Shown here one piece after another: positions 1 through 9,259 of a stretch of 64,000 bases of DNA. The DNA is from CAVTAV01 sp963732795 (lineage in GTDB: Bacteria > Pseudomonadota > Alphaproteobacteria > CAVTAV01). The position numbers and the translations under genes were made by a program. Where the stretch lies: assembly GCA_963732795.1 (NCBI GenBank), contig CAVTAV010000005.1, forward strand, positions 62,001-126,000, written 5' to 3'. Below the pieces are notes generated by a model that worked only from the letters and a program-made list of their open reading frames with translations, did no database searches and was not told where the DNA came from. Positions within the stretch are counted from its first letter, which is position 1; every line of letters begins with the position of its first letter.

Positions 1-381
1 CTTGCGATGACCGCACATATCGTCTACACCGCCATCGACGACAGGGCGATAACGGTCTCCGCGAAGGGGATCGCCGAAGTCATCCGCGGCACAATCGGCT
101 TCGGCGGGGTTCTGATCTCCGACGATCTCTGCATGGAGGCGCTGGGCGGAAGCCATGCCGAGCGGGCCGAAGCCGCCCTGGGCGCGGGATGCGATCTCGT
201 ACTGCATTGTAACGGCGTGATGGACGACATGATCGGGGTGGCCGACGTTCTGAAACCCATGGGCGACGCGGCCTCGCGGCGGGTCACGCCGGTCTTTGCG
301 CGTGCCCTCACACCCGAGCCGATCGACGCGTCGGCGATGGCAGCGCGGGTCGACGCGCTTCTCGGCACTGTCGAGGCCTGA
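1..381 (+). CDS. nagZ: Beta-N-acetylhexosaminidase NagZ, 3' fragment
   Basis: C-terminal part of a glycoside hydrolase family 3 beta-hexosaminidase, which removes N-acetylglucosamine from anhydromuropeptides during cytoplasmic cell-wall recycling. The reading frame is open from the first base of the window, so the 5' end lies outside. The visible part contains a stretch like the NagZ segment 'GVLISDDLCMEALGG' (family form: V[IV]SDDLxMxAL), followed by an 'ALGAGCDLVLHCNG' segment that matches the NagZ 'AGCDxxLxCN' motif. The next gene starts 3 bases after the stop, suggesting one transcript with the M50 protease, scpA and scpB, as is common in Alphaproteobacteria. Catalytic residues upstream cannot be checked. 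Confidence 0.8.
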   Translation, partial: LAMTAHIVYTAIDDRAITVSAKGIAEVIRGTIGFGGVLISDDLCMEALGGSHAERAEAALGAGCDLVLHCNGVMDDMIGVADVLKPMGDAASRRVTPVFARALTPEPIDASAMAARVDALLGTVEA

Positions 382-384
382 GCG

Positions 385-1065
385 GTGGGAAATCTCGGCA
401 ACATCGTTCAAGCCTTCGCCGTCTGGGCCCTGCCGGTGATCTTCGCGATCACGCTTCACGAGGCGTCCCACGGCTATGCCGCGCTCCGGTTCGGCGATCC
501 TACCGCCAAGGAGCAGGGGCGGCTGACCCTCAATCCCCTGAAGCATATCGATCCGTTCGGGACGATCCTTCTGCCGGCCATGCTGATCCTGTTCTTCGGG
601 ACCGCGTTCGGCTATGCCAAGCCCGTGCCGGTGAATTTCAGCCGGCTGCGCAATCCCAAGCGCGACATGATCTTCGTTGCCGGCGCCGGGCCCGCGACCA
701 ATCTCTTTCTCGGGCTGGTGAGCGTGCTCCTGATGCCGCTGGTGATCCATCTGCCCGCCAGCCTGGCGCAATGGGGCTTCGCCAATCTCCGGAATTCCCT
801 GCTGATCAACCTGGTCCTGGCGGTGTTCAACATGCTTCCGCTGCCGCCGCTGGACGGCGGACGGGTGGCGGTCGGGCTTCTGCCGAGGCCCTATGACCGC
901 CAGCTCGCCGGCATGGAGCGTTACGGACTTCTCATCCTGATCAGCCTGATCTTCTTTTTGCCGATGATCGGCGACGCGCTCGGCATCGATCTCAATGTGA
1001 TCTGGTGGATCGTTAACCCGATCGTCCAGTTCCTGTATAATCACTTCGTAGCCATCATTACCTGA
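385..1065 (+). CDS. Site-2 protease family (M50) membrane metalloprotease
   Basis: A 226-residue integral membrane zinc protease of the M50/S2P group, SpoIVFB-like rather than RseP-like because no PDZ domain is visible. The zinc motif HExxH appears as HEASH near residues 28-32, and the second motif NMLPLPPLDGGR lies near residues 150-160 and supplies the conserved Asp. Five to six hydrophobic segments are visible. The GTG start follows the nagZ stop by 3 bases. The substrate cannot be read from sequence. In Alphaproteobacteria this gene typically sits between nagZ and scpA, as here. Confidence 0.85.
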   Translation: MGNLGNIVQAFAVWALPVIFAITLHEASHGYAALRFGDPTAKEQGRLTLNPLKHIDPFGTILLPAMLILFFGTAFGYAKPVPVNFSRLRNPKRDMIFVAGAGPATNLFLGLVSVLLMPLVIHLPASLAQWGFANLRNSLLINLVLAVFNMLPLPPLDGGRVAVGLLPRPYDRQLAGMERYGLLILISLIFFLPMIGDALGIDLNVIWWIVNPIVQFLYNHFVAIIT

Positions 1066-1087
1066 GGGCTCGCGGGGCACCGAAACC

Positions 1088-1882
1088 TTGGAAAACGCGG
1101 AAGATACCGTCCTGGACCCGATGTCGGGCGACTATTCGGGAGGCGACCAGCTTGTGGTCGATCTCGAAGGCTATGAAGGCCCGCTCGACGTGTTGCTGAC
1201 GCTCGCCCGGGCGCAGAAGGTCGATCTCGCGCGGATTTCGATCCTGGCCCTGGTCGAGCAATATATCGCTTTCATCAATCATGCCCGGCAGTTGCGGCTC
1301 GAGCTCGCGGCCGACTACCTCGTGATGGCGGCCTGGCTCGCCTATCTCAAGTCGCGGCTGCTGCTGCCCGAGGAGCCGACCGACGGCGAACCCACGGGCG
1401 AAGAAATGGCGGCCCGGCTGACCTTCCAGCTGCAGCGCTTGGAGGCCATGCGCCAGCGCGGCGCCGAGATCATGTCGCGCCATCGCCTCGGCATCGACGT
1501 CTTCGCGCGCGGCGAGCCGGAAGGCGTGAAGGTGATCCGGCACTCTCGCTACGAGCTCTCGCTGTTCGAGCTTCTGCGCGCCTATGCGGTCCAGTCGGTG
1601 CGGCACGACGCGCGCCACCATGTCGTGGTCGCGCGCCCGCCGGTGTTCTCGATCGAGGACGCGATCGAACGGCTCCGAGCGATGCTCGGCTCATTCCCCG
1701 ACTGGACGGCGCTCGAATCCTATCTGCCCCAGGGCGTCGTGAACCCGCTGGAAATGCGCTCGGCAGTGGCGAGCACCTTCGCGGCGAGCTTAGAGGTCGC
1801 CAAGCAGGGGCTCGTGGAGCTGCGCCAGCTCAAGACATTCGGACCGATCTTCATCAGACCTTTGACCGAACGAAATGACTGA
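1088..1882 (+). CDS. scpA: Segregation and condensation protein A
   Basis: ScpA is the kleisin subunit that bridges the SMC dimer heads and recruits ScpB, helping to compact and separate chromosomes. The protein (264 residues) has the N-terminal signature 'GYEGPLDVLLTLARAQKVDL' at about residues 28-48 and a C-terminal winged-helix region. The best start is a TTG at 1088. The stop overlaps the scpB ATG by 8 bases, indicating translational coupling. Confidence 0.9.
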   Translation: MENAEDTVLDPMSGDYSGGDQLVVDLEGYEGPLDVLLTLARAQKVDLARISILALVEQYIAFINHARQLRLELAADYLVMAAWLAYLKSRLLLPEEPTDGEPTGEEMAARLTFQLQRLEAMRQRGAEIMSRHRLGIDVFARGEPEGVKVIRHSRYELSLFELLRAYAVQSVRHDARHHVVVARPPVFSIEDAIERLRAMLGSFPDWTALESYLPQGVVNPLEMRSAVASTFAASLEVAKQGLVELRQLKTFGPIFIRPLTERND

Positions 1883-2504
1883 ACATCCTCAGAATATCCG
1901 GATCGTGGAGGCGATGCTGTTCGCCGCGACCGAGCCTTTGGACGAGACGACCTTCGCCGCGCGGCTGCCGGAAGGCACCGATGTTCCGGCGATTCTCGAA
2001 GAGATTCGCGAGATTTACGACACGCGGGGCGTGAATCTGGTCCAGGTGGCCCAACGCTGGGCTTTCCGAACCGCGCCCGATCTGGCCTTTTTATTGCGCC
2101 GGGACGTCCAGGATGTGCGGCGATTGTCGCGTGCGGGCGTCGAGACTTTGGCGATCATCGCCTACCACCAGCCGGTCACCCGCGCCGAAATCGAGGAAAT
2201 TCGCGGCGTCGCGGTCAATAAGGGCACCCTCGACGTGCTCATGGAGACGGAATGGGTGCGCCCCGTCGGGCGGCGGCAAACCCCAGGCCGTCCAGTGACT
2301 TACGGCACGACCGCGGAATTCCTGAACCATTTCGGCATGGCCTCGATCAAGGATTTGCCGGGCCTCGCCGAGCTCAAAGCCGCCGGCCTGCTCGATTCCG
2401 AGATCCCGCCGGACTTCCTGAAACCCGCGACCGACGAGACGGAGCCGGTCGAGGAGGAATTCGAGGAAGAGCTCGTCGAAGAGGAATTGCCGTTCGAGGA
2501 ATAA
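1875..2504 (+). CDS. scpB: Segregation and condensation protein B
   Basis: ScpB is the winged-helix dimer that binds ScpA in the SMC-ScpAB condensin. The protein (209 residues) shows two winged-helix units and the family motif 'ETLAIIAYHQPVTRAEIEEI' at about residues 91-110, then 'GRPVTYGTT' near 140. The C-terminal 25 residues are very acidic (Glu/Asp-rich), a common but variable tail. The ATG overlaps the end of scpA by 8 bases. Confidence 0.92.
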   Translation: MTEHPQNIRIVEAMLFAATEPLDETTFAARLPEGTDVPAILEEIREIYDTRGVNLVQVAQRWAFRTAPDLAFLLRRDVQDVRRLSRAGVETLAIIAYHQPVTRAEIEEIRGVAVNKGTLDVLMETEWVRPVGRRQTPGRPVTYGTTAEFLNHFGMASIKDLPGLAELKAAGLLDSEIPPDFLKPATDETEPVEEEFEEELVEEELPFEE

Positions 2505-2623
2505 GGGGCTTCCGCCGAGCCCCGCATGGAGTTGAGCTATTGCGTGGAATGTGGCACACCCTAGATTTAAAGACATCGGGCCGGATACGCCGCGCCTGAG
2601 GTCACGAGATCGGAGGTATCATC

Positions 2624-2851
2624 TTGAGCCCGGGTTTTTGGCAAATAGTAATCGTCCTTCTGCTTGCTGTTGTGTTGTTCGGCAGGGGCAAGATTTCGGA
2701 TTTGATGGGTGACGTCGCGAAAGGCATCAAGAGCTTCAAGAAGGGCCTAAGCGATGACGACTCTTCGAGCAAATCCGAGAAAGCATCAATTTCGGACAAA
2801 TCCGAAAAGCCCGTGAATACAATGGCCGACGACAAGGCAGCCAAGGGATAA
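2624..2851 (+). CDS. tatA: Twin-arginine translocase subunit TatA
   Basis: A small single-span inner-membrane protein (75 residues) that forms the Tat pore for folded proteins. It has a transmembrane helix at about residues 4-20, the FGRGKI hinge that follows it in the TatA family, an amphipathic helix containing 'VAKGIKSFKKGL', and a charged low-complexity tail. The start is a TTG supported by GGAGG seven bases upstream. It is the first gene of a tatA-tatB-tatC-serS-surE group. Confidence 0.92.
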   Translation: MSPGFWQIVIVLLLAVVLFGRGKISDLMGDVAKGIKSFKKGLSDDDSSSKSEKASISDKSEKPVNTMADDKAAKG

Positions 2852-2956
2852 GCATCGGGAGGAGCGGACTGGCACGTCCGCACGCCACCCGAATTCTGCC
2901 TTGAAATGGCCGCGGGGGCCTTTCATTTCTCTTCAATAAGGCCTGGATAGACGGCG

Positions 2957-3413
2957 ATGTTTGATCTCGGCTGGTCGGAGATGCTGGTCATCGTCGTCGT
3001 GCTGATCGTCGTGGTCGGCCCAAGGGATTTGCCCAAGGTCATGCGCATGGCGGGGCAATGGACGGCCAAGGCGCGCCGCATGGCCGCAGAGTTCCAAAAC
3101 AGCCTGACGGAACTCGCCCATGAGGCGGAGCTGGATGATGTCCAGCGCGAGATCAAAGAATTCAGCAACACCAACGTCACCAAGATTCTCGACGAGATCA
3201 ATCGATCCCACCGGTCAGATGGCCAAAGACATGAAGGTCGAGCTGCCGGACATGAACGAGACGCCCGGCCCCGGTTCGCCCGGCGGGGATCCCGAGAACC
3301 CGACCGACCTCATGGAGGAAGCGGCCAAGACCAAACCGGAGCCCGCGCCGCCCTCCGAGATTTCCGAACCGCAAGAGCCCCCGGCTGAGCCCGACAAGAA
3401 ATCGGAGGGCTGA
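2957..3413 (+). CDS. tatB: Twin-arginine translocase subunit TatB (frameshifted)
   Basis: TatB receives Tat substrates together with TatC. The N-terminus (MFDLGWSEMLVIVVVLIVVV) is a typical TatB membrane helix followed by the conserved GPRDLPKVMR hinge and an amphipathic helix. The frame is lost near 3200, after '..ILDEIN'. The rest, from 'DPTGQMAKDMKVELPDM' through a Pro/Glu-rich tail, continues in the +1 frame to the TGA at 3411-3413. One extra base explains it. The tatC GTG follows 2 bases later. Family-typical length is restored when the two frames are joined. Confidence 0.85.
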
Positions 3414-3415
3414 GC

Positions 3416-4184
3416 GTGGCGCGCGACGACAACGAAGACATCGATGCGACCAAAGCGCCGCTGCTCGAACATCTGATCGAGCTTCGAGGCCGGCTGATCA
3501 AGGCGATCTACGCGATCGTCGCCGCCTTCTTCCTGTGCTACTGGCAGTCGGGCCATATTTTCACGTTTCTCGTGCAGCCGCTGCTGCATGTCCTGCCGGC
3601 GGGCCGCGGGCTGATCTACACGGCGCCGCAGGAGGCGTTCTTCACCTATGTGAAGCTGTCGCTTTGGGGCGCGATCATGCTCGCCTTCCCGATCATCGCG
3701 TCGCAGATCTGGATGTTCGTCGCGCCTGGCCTTTACCGGCACGAGCGCAAGGCCTTCCTGCCGTTCCTGATTGCGACGCCGGTCCTTTTCACTGCCGGTG
3801 CGGCGCTCGCCTATTACGTCGTGATGCCGCTCGCGCTCAAGTTTTTCGCCCATTTCGAGACCGCGGACATCAAGCAGGAAACCAAGGTCGCGGAGTATCT
3901 GTCCCTTGTCATGACTTTGGTGTTCGGCTTCGGCTTGGCGTTTCAGCTACCGGTGCTACTGACCCTCATGGCGCGGGTCGGCTTGATTTCGTCGGCAGAC
4001 GCTCGCCAGCAAGCGGCGCTATGCGATCGTGGGTGTCTTTATTTTAGCCGCGGTCATGACGCCGCCTGATCCGGTCAGCCAGATCTGCCTCGCTGTGCCG
4101 CTGATCGGTCTCTATGAGCTTTCGATTCTCTCGGTCAAGATGGTCGAACGCAGCCGGGAAAAGGCTAGAGAAGCCGAGGATTAG
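3416..4184 (+). CDS. tatC: Twin-arginine translocase subunit TatC (frameshifted)
   Basis: TatC is the six-span receptor for twin-arginine signal peptides. The signature 'LLEHLIELRGRLI' is at about residues 16-28, and later helices match the family. The frame breaks near 4007, where an extra C seems to have been inserted into a Ser-Lys-Arg-Arg-Tyr stretch. The sixth helix and tail (RRYAIVGVFILAAVMTPPDP, then 'SQICLAVPLIGLYELSI') continue in the +1 frame to the TAG at 4182-4184. With the base removed the protein is of normal length, about 255 residues. GTG start. Confidence 0.88.
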
Positions 4185-4260
4185 CGTGCTGGACGGGGCT
4201 GGCCCGGCGTCGTATACAACCGCCGGCCATATCTGAGAAAACGATCGGCAAGCCCCGACA

Positions 4261-5541
4261 ATGTTCGACATCAAATGGATTCGCGACAATCCGGACGCCT
4301 TCGACGCCGGTCTCGCCCGCCGCGGCCTCGACCCGATGGCGGCGCGTGCGATCGAGATCGACGCCAAGCGCCGCGCCTGCCAGACCGAGCTTCAGGAGGT
4401 CCAGGCCCGGCGTAATGACGCGTCCAAGGCGATCGGCGCGGCCAAGGGCAAGGGCGACGACGCGGGGGCCGACGCGCTGATCAAGGAAGTCGCCGACCTC
4501 AAGGAGCGCACCAAGACGCTCGAAGACGAGGAGCGGGCGACGATCGCCGAGTTGGACGCGTTTCTTGGCGCGATTCCCAATCTTCTCGCCGAGGATGTTC
4601 CCGCCGGGGCGAGCGACGCCGAGAATGTCGAGATCCGCAAGGTCGGCGAGCCGCCGAGCTTCGGCTTCAACGTCAAGGACCATGTCGATCTCGGGGCCGA
4701 TCTCGGCATGGATTTCGACGCGGCCGCGAAGATGTCCGGCTCGCGCTTCGTCGTGCTGAGGCGCGATCTCGCAAAGCTGGAGCGGGCGCTCGGCGCGTTC
4801 ATGCTCGATCTTCACACGACGGAGCACGGCTATACCGAAATCTCGCCGCCCCTGCTGGTGCGCGACGAGGCGGTGTTCGGCACGGGGCAGCTTCCCAAAT
4901 TCAAGGAGGAGCTGTTCCGGACCACCGACGGCCGCTGGCTGATTCCGACCTCGGAAGTGCCGGTCACCAATCTGGTCCGCGAATCCATCCTGGACGAGGA
5001 CGACCTGCCGCTGCGCTTCACCGCGCGCACGCCGAATTTTCGCTCCGAGGCGGGCGCGGCGGGCAAGGACACCCGCGGCATGATCCGTCATCACCAGTTC
5101 TGGAAGGTCGAGCTTGTCAGCATCACCCGGCCCGAGGACGGACCCGCCGAGCACGAGCGGATGGTCGCCTGCGCCGAGGAAGTGCTGAAGCGCCTCGACA
5201 TCGCTTATCGCGTGGTTTTGCTGTGCTCGGGCGATACCGGTTTCTCGGCGCGCAAGACTTACGACATCGAAGTTTGGCTGCCGGGCCAGCAGGCCTATCG
5301 CGAGATCGCCAGCCATTCCTGGTGCGGCGATTTCCAGGCCCGGCGGATGGATGCCCGCTATCGCCCGAAGGACGCCAAGGGTACGCGCCATGTCCATACG
5401 CTGAACGGGTCCGGCCTCGCGATCGGGCGGACTTTGATCGCCGTTCTCGAAAACGGACAGCAGGCCGACGGCTCGATCGTCCTCCCCGCGGCGCTGCAGC
5501 CCTATATGGGCGGCCAGACCGTGATCAGGGCCGATGGCTGA
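4261..5541 (+). CDS. serS: Seryl-tRNA synthetase
   Basis: Class II aminoacyl-tRNA synthetase that charges tRNA-Ser and tRNA-Sec (426 residues, normal length). It has an N-terminal coiled-coil arm (about residues 30-100) for the long variable arm of tRNA-Ser. Motif 2 contains FRSEAGAAGKDTRGMIRHHQ, and motif 3 contains 'HTLNGSGLAIGRTLIA'. The ATG start is followed by the conserved 'MFDIKWIRDNPDAFD'. Its stop overlaps the proposed surE ATG by 8 bases. Confidence 0.97.
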   Translation: MFDIKWIRDNPDAFDAGLARRGLDPMAARAIEIDAKRRACQTELQEVQARRNDASKAIGAAKGKGDDAGADALIKEVADLKERTKTLEDEERATIAELDAFLGAIPNLLAEDVPAGASDAENVEIRKVGEPPSFGFNVKDHVDLGADLGMDFDAAAKMSGSRFVVLRRDLAKLERALGAFMLDLHTTEHGYTEISPPLLVRDEAVFGTGQLPKFKEELFRTTDGRWLIPTSEVPVTNLVRESILDEDDLPLRFTARTPNFRSEAGAAGKDTRGMIRHHQFWKVELVSITRPEDGPAEHERMVACAEEVLKRLDIAYRVVLLCSGDTGFSARKTYDIEVWLPGQQAYREIASHSWCGDFQARRMDARYRPKDAKGTRHVHTLNGSGLAIGRTLIAVLENGQQADGSIVLPAALQPYMGGQTVIRADG

Positions 5542-6311
5542 GCGGCGGAAGCCTCCGTATCCTCGTCACCAACGACGATGGCATCCATGCGCCCGGACTT
5601 AAGGTGCTGGAGGAGATCGCGCGGGAGATTTCGGACGATGTCTGGGTCGTCGCGCCGGAGACCGAGCAGAGCGGCGCGTCCCATAGCTGAGCATCGCCAT
5701 GCCCATGCGGCTGCGCGAGGTCTCGCAGGGGCGATACGCGGTTCAGGGGACGCCGACGGACTGCGTCGCGATGGGGCTCCGCCACATCCTGAAGGACCAG
5801 ACCGTCGATCTGGTGCTCTCCGGCGTCAATCGCGGCGCGAATATCGCCGGCGACGTCACCTATTCCGGCACCATCGCCGCCGCCATGGAGGGCACGCTTG
5901 CTGGGCGTCCCCTCGATCGCCTTGAGCCAGGCCGTCCGCGCCAAGAACAAGAACGCCAAATGGTCCACCGCGCGGACCCATGCGCCGGAGCTTGTCCGCC
6001 GGCTGGTGAAGCTCCGCTGGCCCCGGGACGTGCTGATCAACATCAACTTCCCGGACATCCCGCATGATGCGATCCAAGGCGTGGATGTGACCCGGCAGGG
6101 CCATCAGGATATCTCGGCGCTCTATATCGACGAACATGTGGATCCGCGCGGCGTTCCCTATTTCTGGATCGGCGAGCGCGGGTCGTATGGGGACGCTTCG
6201 GAGGATTCCGATCTCATCGCGCTCAGAAACGGCTATATTTCCGTGACGCCCTTGCATCTCGACCTGACTCACGACGAGACCTATCGGGCGATGCAGGCGG
6301 CGCTGGAATAG
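5534..6311 (+). CDS. surE: 5'/3'-nucleotidase SurE (frameshifted three times)
   Basis: SurE is a metal-dependent nucleotidase and exopolyphosphatase of stationary-phase survival. The metal-site motifs TNDDGIHAPGL, SGASHS and SGVNRGANIAGDVTYSG are all present but lie in different frames. Three lesions restore one protein of about 255 residues. The first is an extra base near 5549, giving a start at ATG 5534 overlapping the serS stop. The second is a missing C near 5690, where an AGC-CTG junction reads as AGC-TGA. The third is an extra T near 5900, within CTGCTG. The C-terminal part ends 15 bases before pcm, the usual alphaproteobacterial order. Confidence 0.85.
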
Positions 6312-6326
6312 AACGCAGAGCGAGGC

Positions 6327-7013
6327 ATGGCCGGATCGCCGACCAAGCGAACCGCGCTGGATATGAGGGACGACGACCACAATCAGGCCAAGATCCGCCT
6401 CATCATGGGGCTGCGCGGCGACGGCATCACCGACACGCGCGTGCTGTCGGCGATCGAGCGCGTGCCGCGCGAGGCGTTCCTGCCGGAGGATCTGCGCGCC
6501 CAGGCCTATGACAACATGGCTCTGCCGATCGGCTGCGGCCAGACCATCAGCCAGCCCTATGTCGTCGCCTTCATGACCCAGGCGTTGAAGGTCGGCGACC
6601 GGATGAAGGTGCTGGAGATCGGCACGGGCTCGGGCTACCAGGCCGCCGTGCTGTCCTATCTCTGCCGCCGGGTCTATACGGTCGAACGCTACCGGCCGCT
6701 GCTGCGCGAGGCCGAGAAGCGGTTCCTGGACCTCGGCATCAGCAATATCACCACGCGCTACGGCGACGGATTCAACGGCTGGCCCGAGCAGGCGCCGTTC
6801 GATCGCATCGTCGTGACCGCCGCCGCCGATTCGATTCCCGAGCAACTCCTGGAGCAGCTCGGCCCCGAGGGCGTCATGGTCATGCCCGTCGGCGGCTTCG
6901 CGATGGACCAGTACATCCAGCGCATCACCCGGCATGGCGAGGAGATCGAGACCGAGATTCTGCTGCCGGTGCGCTTCGTGCCGCTCGTCCCCGGCGTGGC
7001 GCGTGAAGATTAG
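6327..7013 (+). CDS. pcm: Protein-L-isoaspartate O-methyltransferase
   Basis: Repairs age-damaged proteins by methylating L-isoaspartyl residues using S-adenosylmethionine. The protein (228 residues) carries the family motif 'GQTISQPYVVAFMTQAL' at about residues 71-87 and the SAM-binding motif 'VLEIGTGSGYQAAVL' at about 95-109, followed by the post-I acidic position in 'VYTVERY'. It lies directly after surE, a pairing widely conserved in proteobacteria that also places the next LysM/M23 gene downstream. Confidence 0.95.
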   Translation: MAGSPTKRTALDMRDDDHNQAKIRLIMGLRGDGITDTRVLSAIERVPREAFLPEDLRAQAYDNMALPIGCGQTISQPYVVAFMTQALKVGDRMKVLEIGTGSGYQAAVLSYLCRRVYTVERYRPLLREAEKRFLDLGISNITTRYGDGFNGWPEQAPFDRIVVTAAADSIPEQLLEQLGPEGVMVMPVGGFAMDQYIQRITRHGEEIETEILLPVRFVPLVPGVARED

Positions 7014-7066
7014 GCGCGCAGAAGGGCGTTGAACCGGACTCGCCGGGTCCATACAATTCCCGTCCC

Positions 7067-8105
7067 ATGACGATGTTGCGTATCGGAGGCGTCCGGATTG
7101 TCTGCGCAGGCTTCGCGCTTGCCGTGGCGCTTTCCGGTTGCTTTGGGAGTCAGCCGCCGGCCCCGGTCGTCTATTCGACGACGCCGCCGCCCGCGCCGCC
7201 GGTGACGCCCAAGCCCAAGCCCAAAACCGATATCGTCAATCCCGTGCCGCCGCGCCCGGGGGTGCAAACCCAGCCCCTGCCGCCGCCCACCAGGAGCGGG
7301 GCGGATCAGAGCACCCAGCCCACATCCTCAAGCAACCGGACCCTTAGGGTGGCCGGCGCGGTGATCGTCGAGAAGGGCGACACGCTCTATTCGATCTCGA
7401 AGCGTTATCGCGTGTCGCTCCGGGATTTGATCGACGCCAATGATCTCAAGCCGCCCTATATCCTGTCGATCGGCCAGCGCATCGTCATTCCCGGCATCGA
7501 TACCCACACGGTGCGCAAGGGCGAGACCGCTTACGGCGTCTCGCGGCTCTACGACGTCGATCTCACCAGCCTCTTGAAGACCAATCATATCGGCCCGCCC
7601 TATACGCTCCTGGTGGGCCAGAAGCTCGCTTTGCCGCCCAAAGTCTATGGCGGCGACGAGGACGCCAAGCCGGTGGCCCAGACCGATCCCAAGGTCAAGA
7701 AGGCGATCGGTACGCCGCCGCCGCGCACCGGCAAGGGATTTCGCATGGCCCGTGCGGGGCCGGGTCGTCTCGCGATTCGGGGCCAAGCCGGACGGGCTGC
7801 ACAATGACGGGATCAACATCCGGGTCGACAAGGGCGCGCCGGTCCGGGCGGCCGACAACGGGGTCGTGGTCTATGCCGGAAGCGGGCTCAAGGGCTACGG
7901 CAAGCTCGTCCTGATCCGCCATGCCGGCGGCTGGATCACCGCCTATGCCCATAACGACCAGCTTCTGGTCGATCGCGGCCAGAGCGTGACCAGCGGCCAG
8001 ATCATCGCGCGCGCCGGCTCCACCGGCAGCGTCAGCACACCCCAGCTCCATTTCGAAATCCGCAAGGGCGCGAATGCGGTCGATCCGCAGCGGTTCCTGA
8101 CCTAA
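7067..8105 (+). CDS. NlpD-like lipoprotein: 2 LysM + degenerate M23/LytM domain (frameshifted)
   Basis: A lipoprotein signal with lipobox LSGC (Cys near residue 25) precedes a Pro-rich linker and two LysM peptidoglycan-binding repeats (about residues 100-145 and 148-192). After an extra base near 7737 the LytM domain continues in the next frame to 8105. The LytM zinc ligands look lost. The first H-x-x-x-D site reads as N-D-G-I-N, and the final H-x-H motif is QLH. This resembles E. coli NlpD and EnvC, which activate cell-wall amidases rather than cut peptides themselves. An amidase-activator role in cell separation is therefore inferred. It sits after pcm, as nlpD does in many proteobacteria. 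Confidence 0.85.
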
Positions 8106-8106
8106 T

Positions 8107-8178
8107 CGTCATTGCGAACGAAGTGAAGCAATCCAGCGTGTCTGGATCGCCGCGGCGCTGACGCGCCTCGCGATGACG
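8107..8178. repeat. REP-like extragenic palindrome, family A copy 1
   Basis: Begins CGTCATTGCGAACGAAGTGA and ends with CTCGCGATGACG. The ends and the internal GCAATCCAG...TCTGGATCGCCGCG are inverted repeats. It lies between convergent genes and may form a hairpin on both strands. Related copies are at 12776, 17964, 20086 and 44794. Confidence 0.8.
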
Positions 8179-8199
8179 GATATCAACGGAGCAGGGTAT

Positions 8200-9072
8200 T
8201 CAGTCCAGAGTCTTGCCCAACCGCCCGGCCAAATCCTGGATGAACTGCCAGGCGACGCGGCCGGAGCGGGCGCCGCGGGTGACGGACCATTCCAGGGCTT
8301 CGGCGTGGACCTGGTCCTTGGGCGCGTCGAGGCCGTAATGGGCGGCATAGGCGTCGACCATGGCGAGATAGTCGTCCTGGCTGCAGGTGTGGAAGCCGAG
8401 CCAGAGGCCGAACCGGTCCGACAGGGAGACTTTTTCCTCCACCGCCTCGGCCGGATTGATCGCGGTCGAGCGCTCGTTCTCCATCATGTCGCGTGGCATG
8501 AGATGGCGGCGGTTGGAGGTGGCGTAGAAGATCACGTTGGGCGGCCGGCCTTCGAGCCCGCCTTCGAGGACCGCCTTCAGCGACTTGTAGCTCGCGTCGC
8601 CGCCATCGAAAGACAGATCGTCGCAGAACAGGATGCAGCGCCGCGTGGCCCCGCGCAGGATGGTCAGCAGCTTGGGCAGGCTCGGGATGTCCTCACGATG
8701 GATTTCGACCAGCGCCAGCCGGGCCTCGGGCGATTTCCCGTTGATCGTGCCGTGGATCGATTTGATCAGCGAGCTCTTGCCCATGCCCCGCGCGCCCCAG
8801 AGCAGCGCATTGTTGGCCGGCAGGCCTTTCGCGAAGCGGAGCGTGTTGTCGAGCAGGATGTCGCGGACCCGGTCGATGCCGCGCAGAAGCCCCAGGTCGA
8901 CCCGGTTGACCGCCGCGACCGGCATCAGGCTCCCGCTTTCGGAATGCCAGGTGAAGGCGTCTGCCGCGTCGAGGCTCGCTTCCTGGGCGCGCGGCGGGGC
9001 CAGGCGGTCGAGTGCCTCCGCGATGCGGTCGAGCGTGGCCTTGAGCGCCGCAAAGTCGCGCGATTCGGTCAT
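8200..9072 (-). CDS. DUF815-family AAA ATPase
   Basis: A 290-residue P-loop ATPase of the DUF815 group, annotated in many Alphaproteobacteria as ATP-binding protein of unknown role. The Walker A motif is GARGMGKSS (about residues 94-102), and a Walker B-like 'CILFCDDLSF' follows near residues 148-157. The distinctive family segment 'FYATSNRRHLMPRDMMEN' is present near 187-204. It is transcribed away from yajC and faces the NlpD-like gene across a REP element. Function is unknown; the family assignment is firm. Confidence 0.85.
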   Translation of the reverse strand: MTESRDFAALKATLDRIAEALDRLAPPRAQEASLDAADAFTWHSESGSLMPVAAVNRVDLGLLRGIDRVRDILLDNTLRFAKGLPANNALLWGARGMGKSSLIKSIHGTINGKSPEARLALVEIHREDIPSLPKLLTILRGATRRCILFCDDLSFDGGDASYKSLKAVLEGGLEGRPPNVIFYATSNRRHLMPRDMMENERSTAINPAEAVEEKVSLSDRFGLWLGFHTCSQDDYLAMVDAYAAHYGLDAPKDQVHAEALEWSVTRGARSGRVAWQFIQDLAGRLGKTLD

Positions 9073-9259
9073 GTCGGGTCCGAAGAATGTCGTGTCGGGT
9101 TACCGGGGGCGCACCCTAACACACGGACGGGCCTTGGAGAATAAGGCTGAAATCGCCCGAAACCGCGCCGCCCGGCCAGCCGTACCCCTTTGAAATTGCC
9201 GGTGCCCCGGTTATAGTCCGCCGACATTTGAGGCAACCAGCTGAAGGGGCTTCGCGCCG

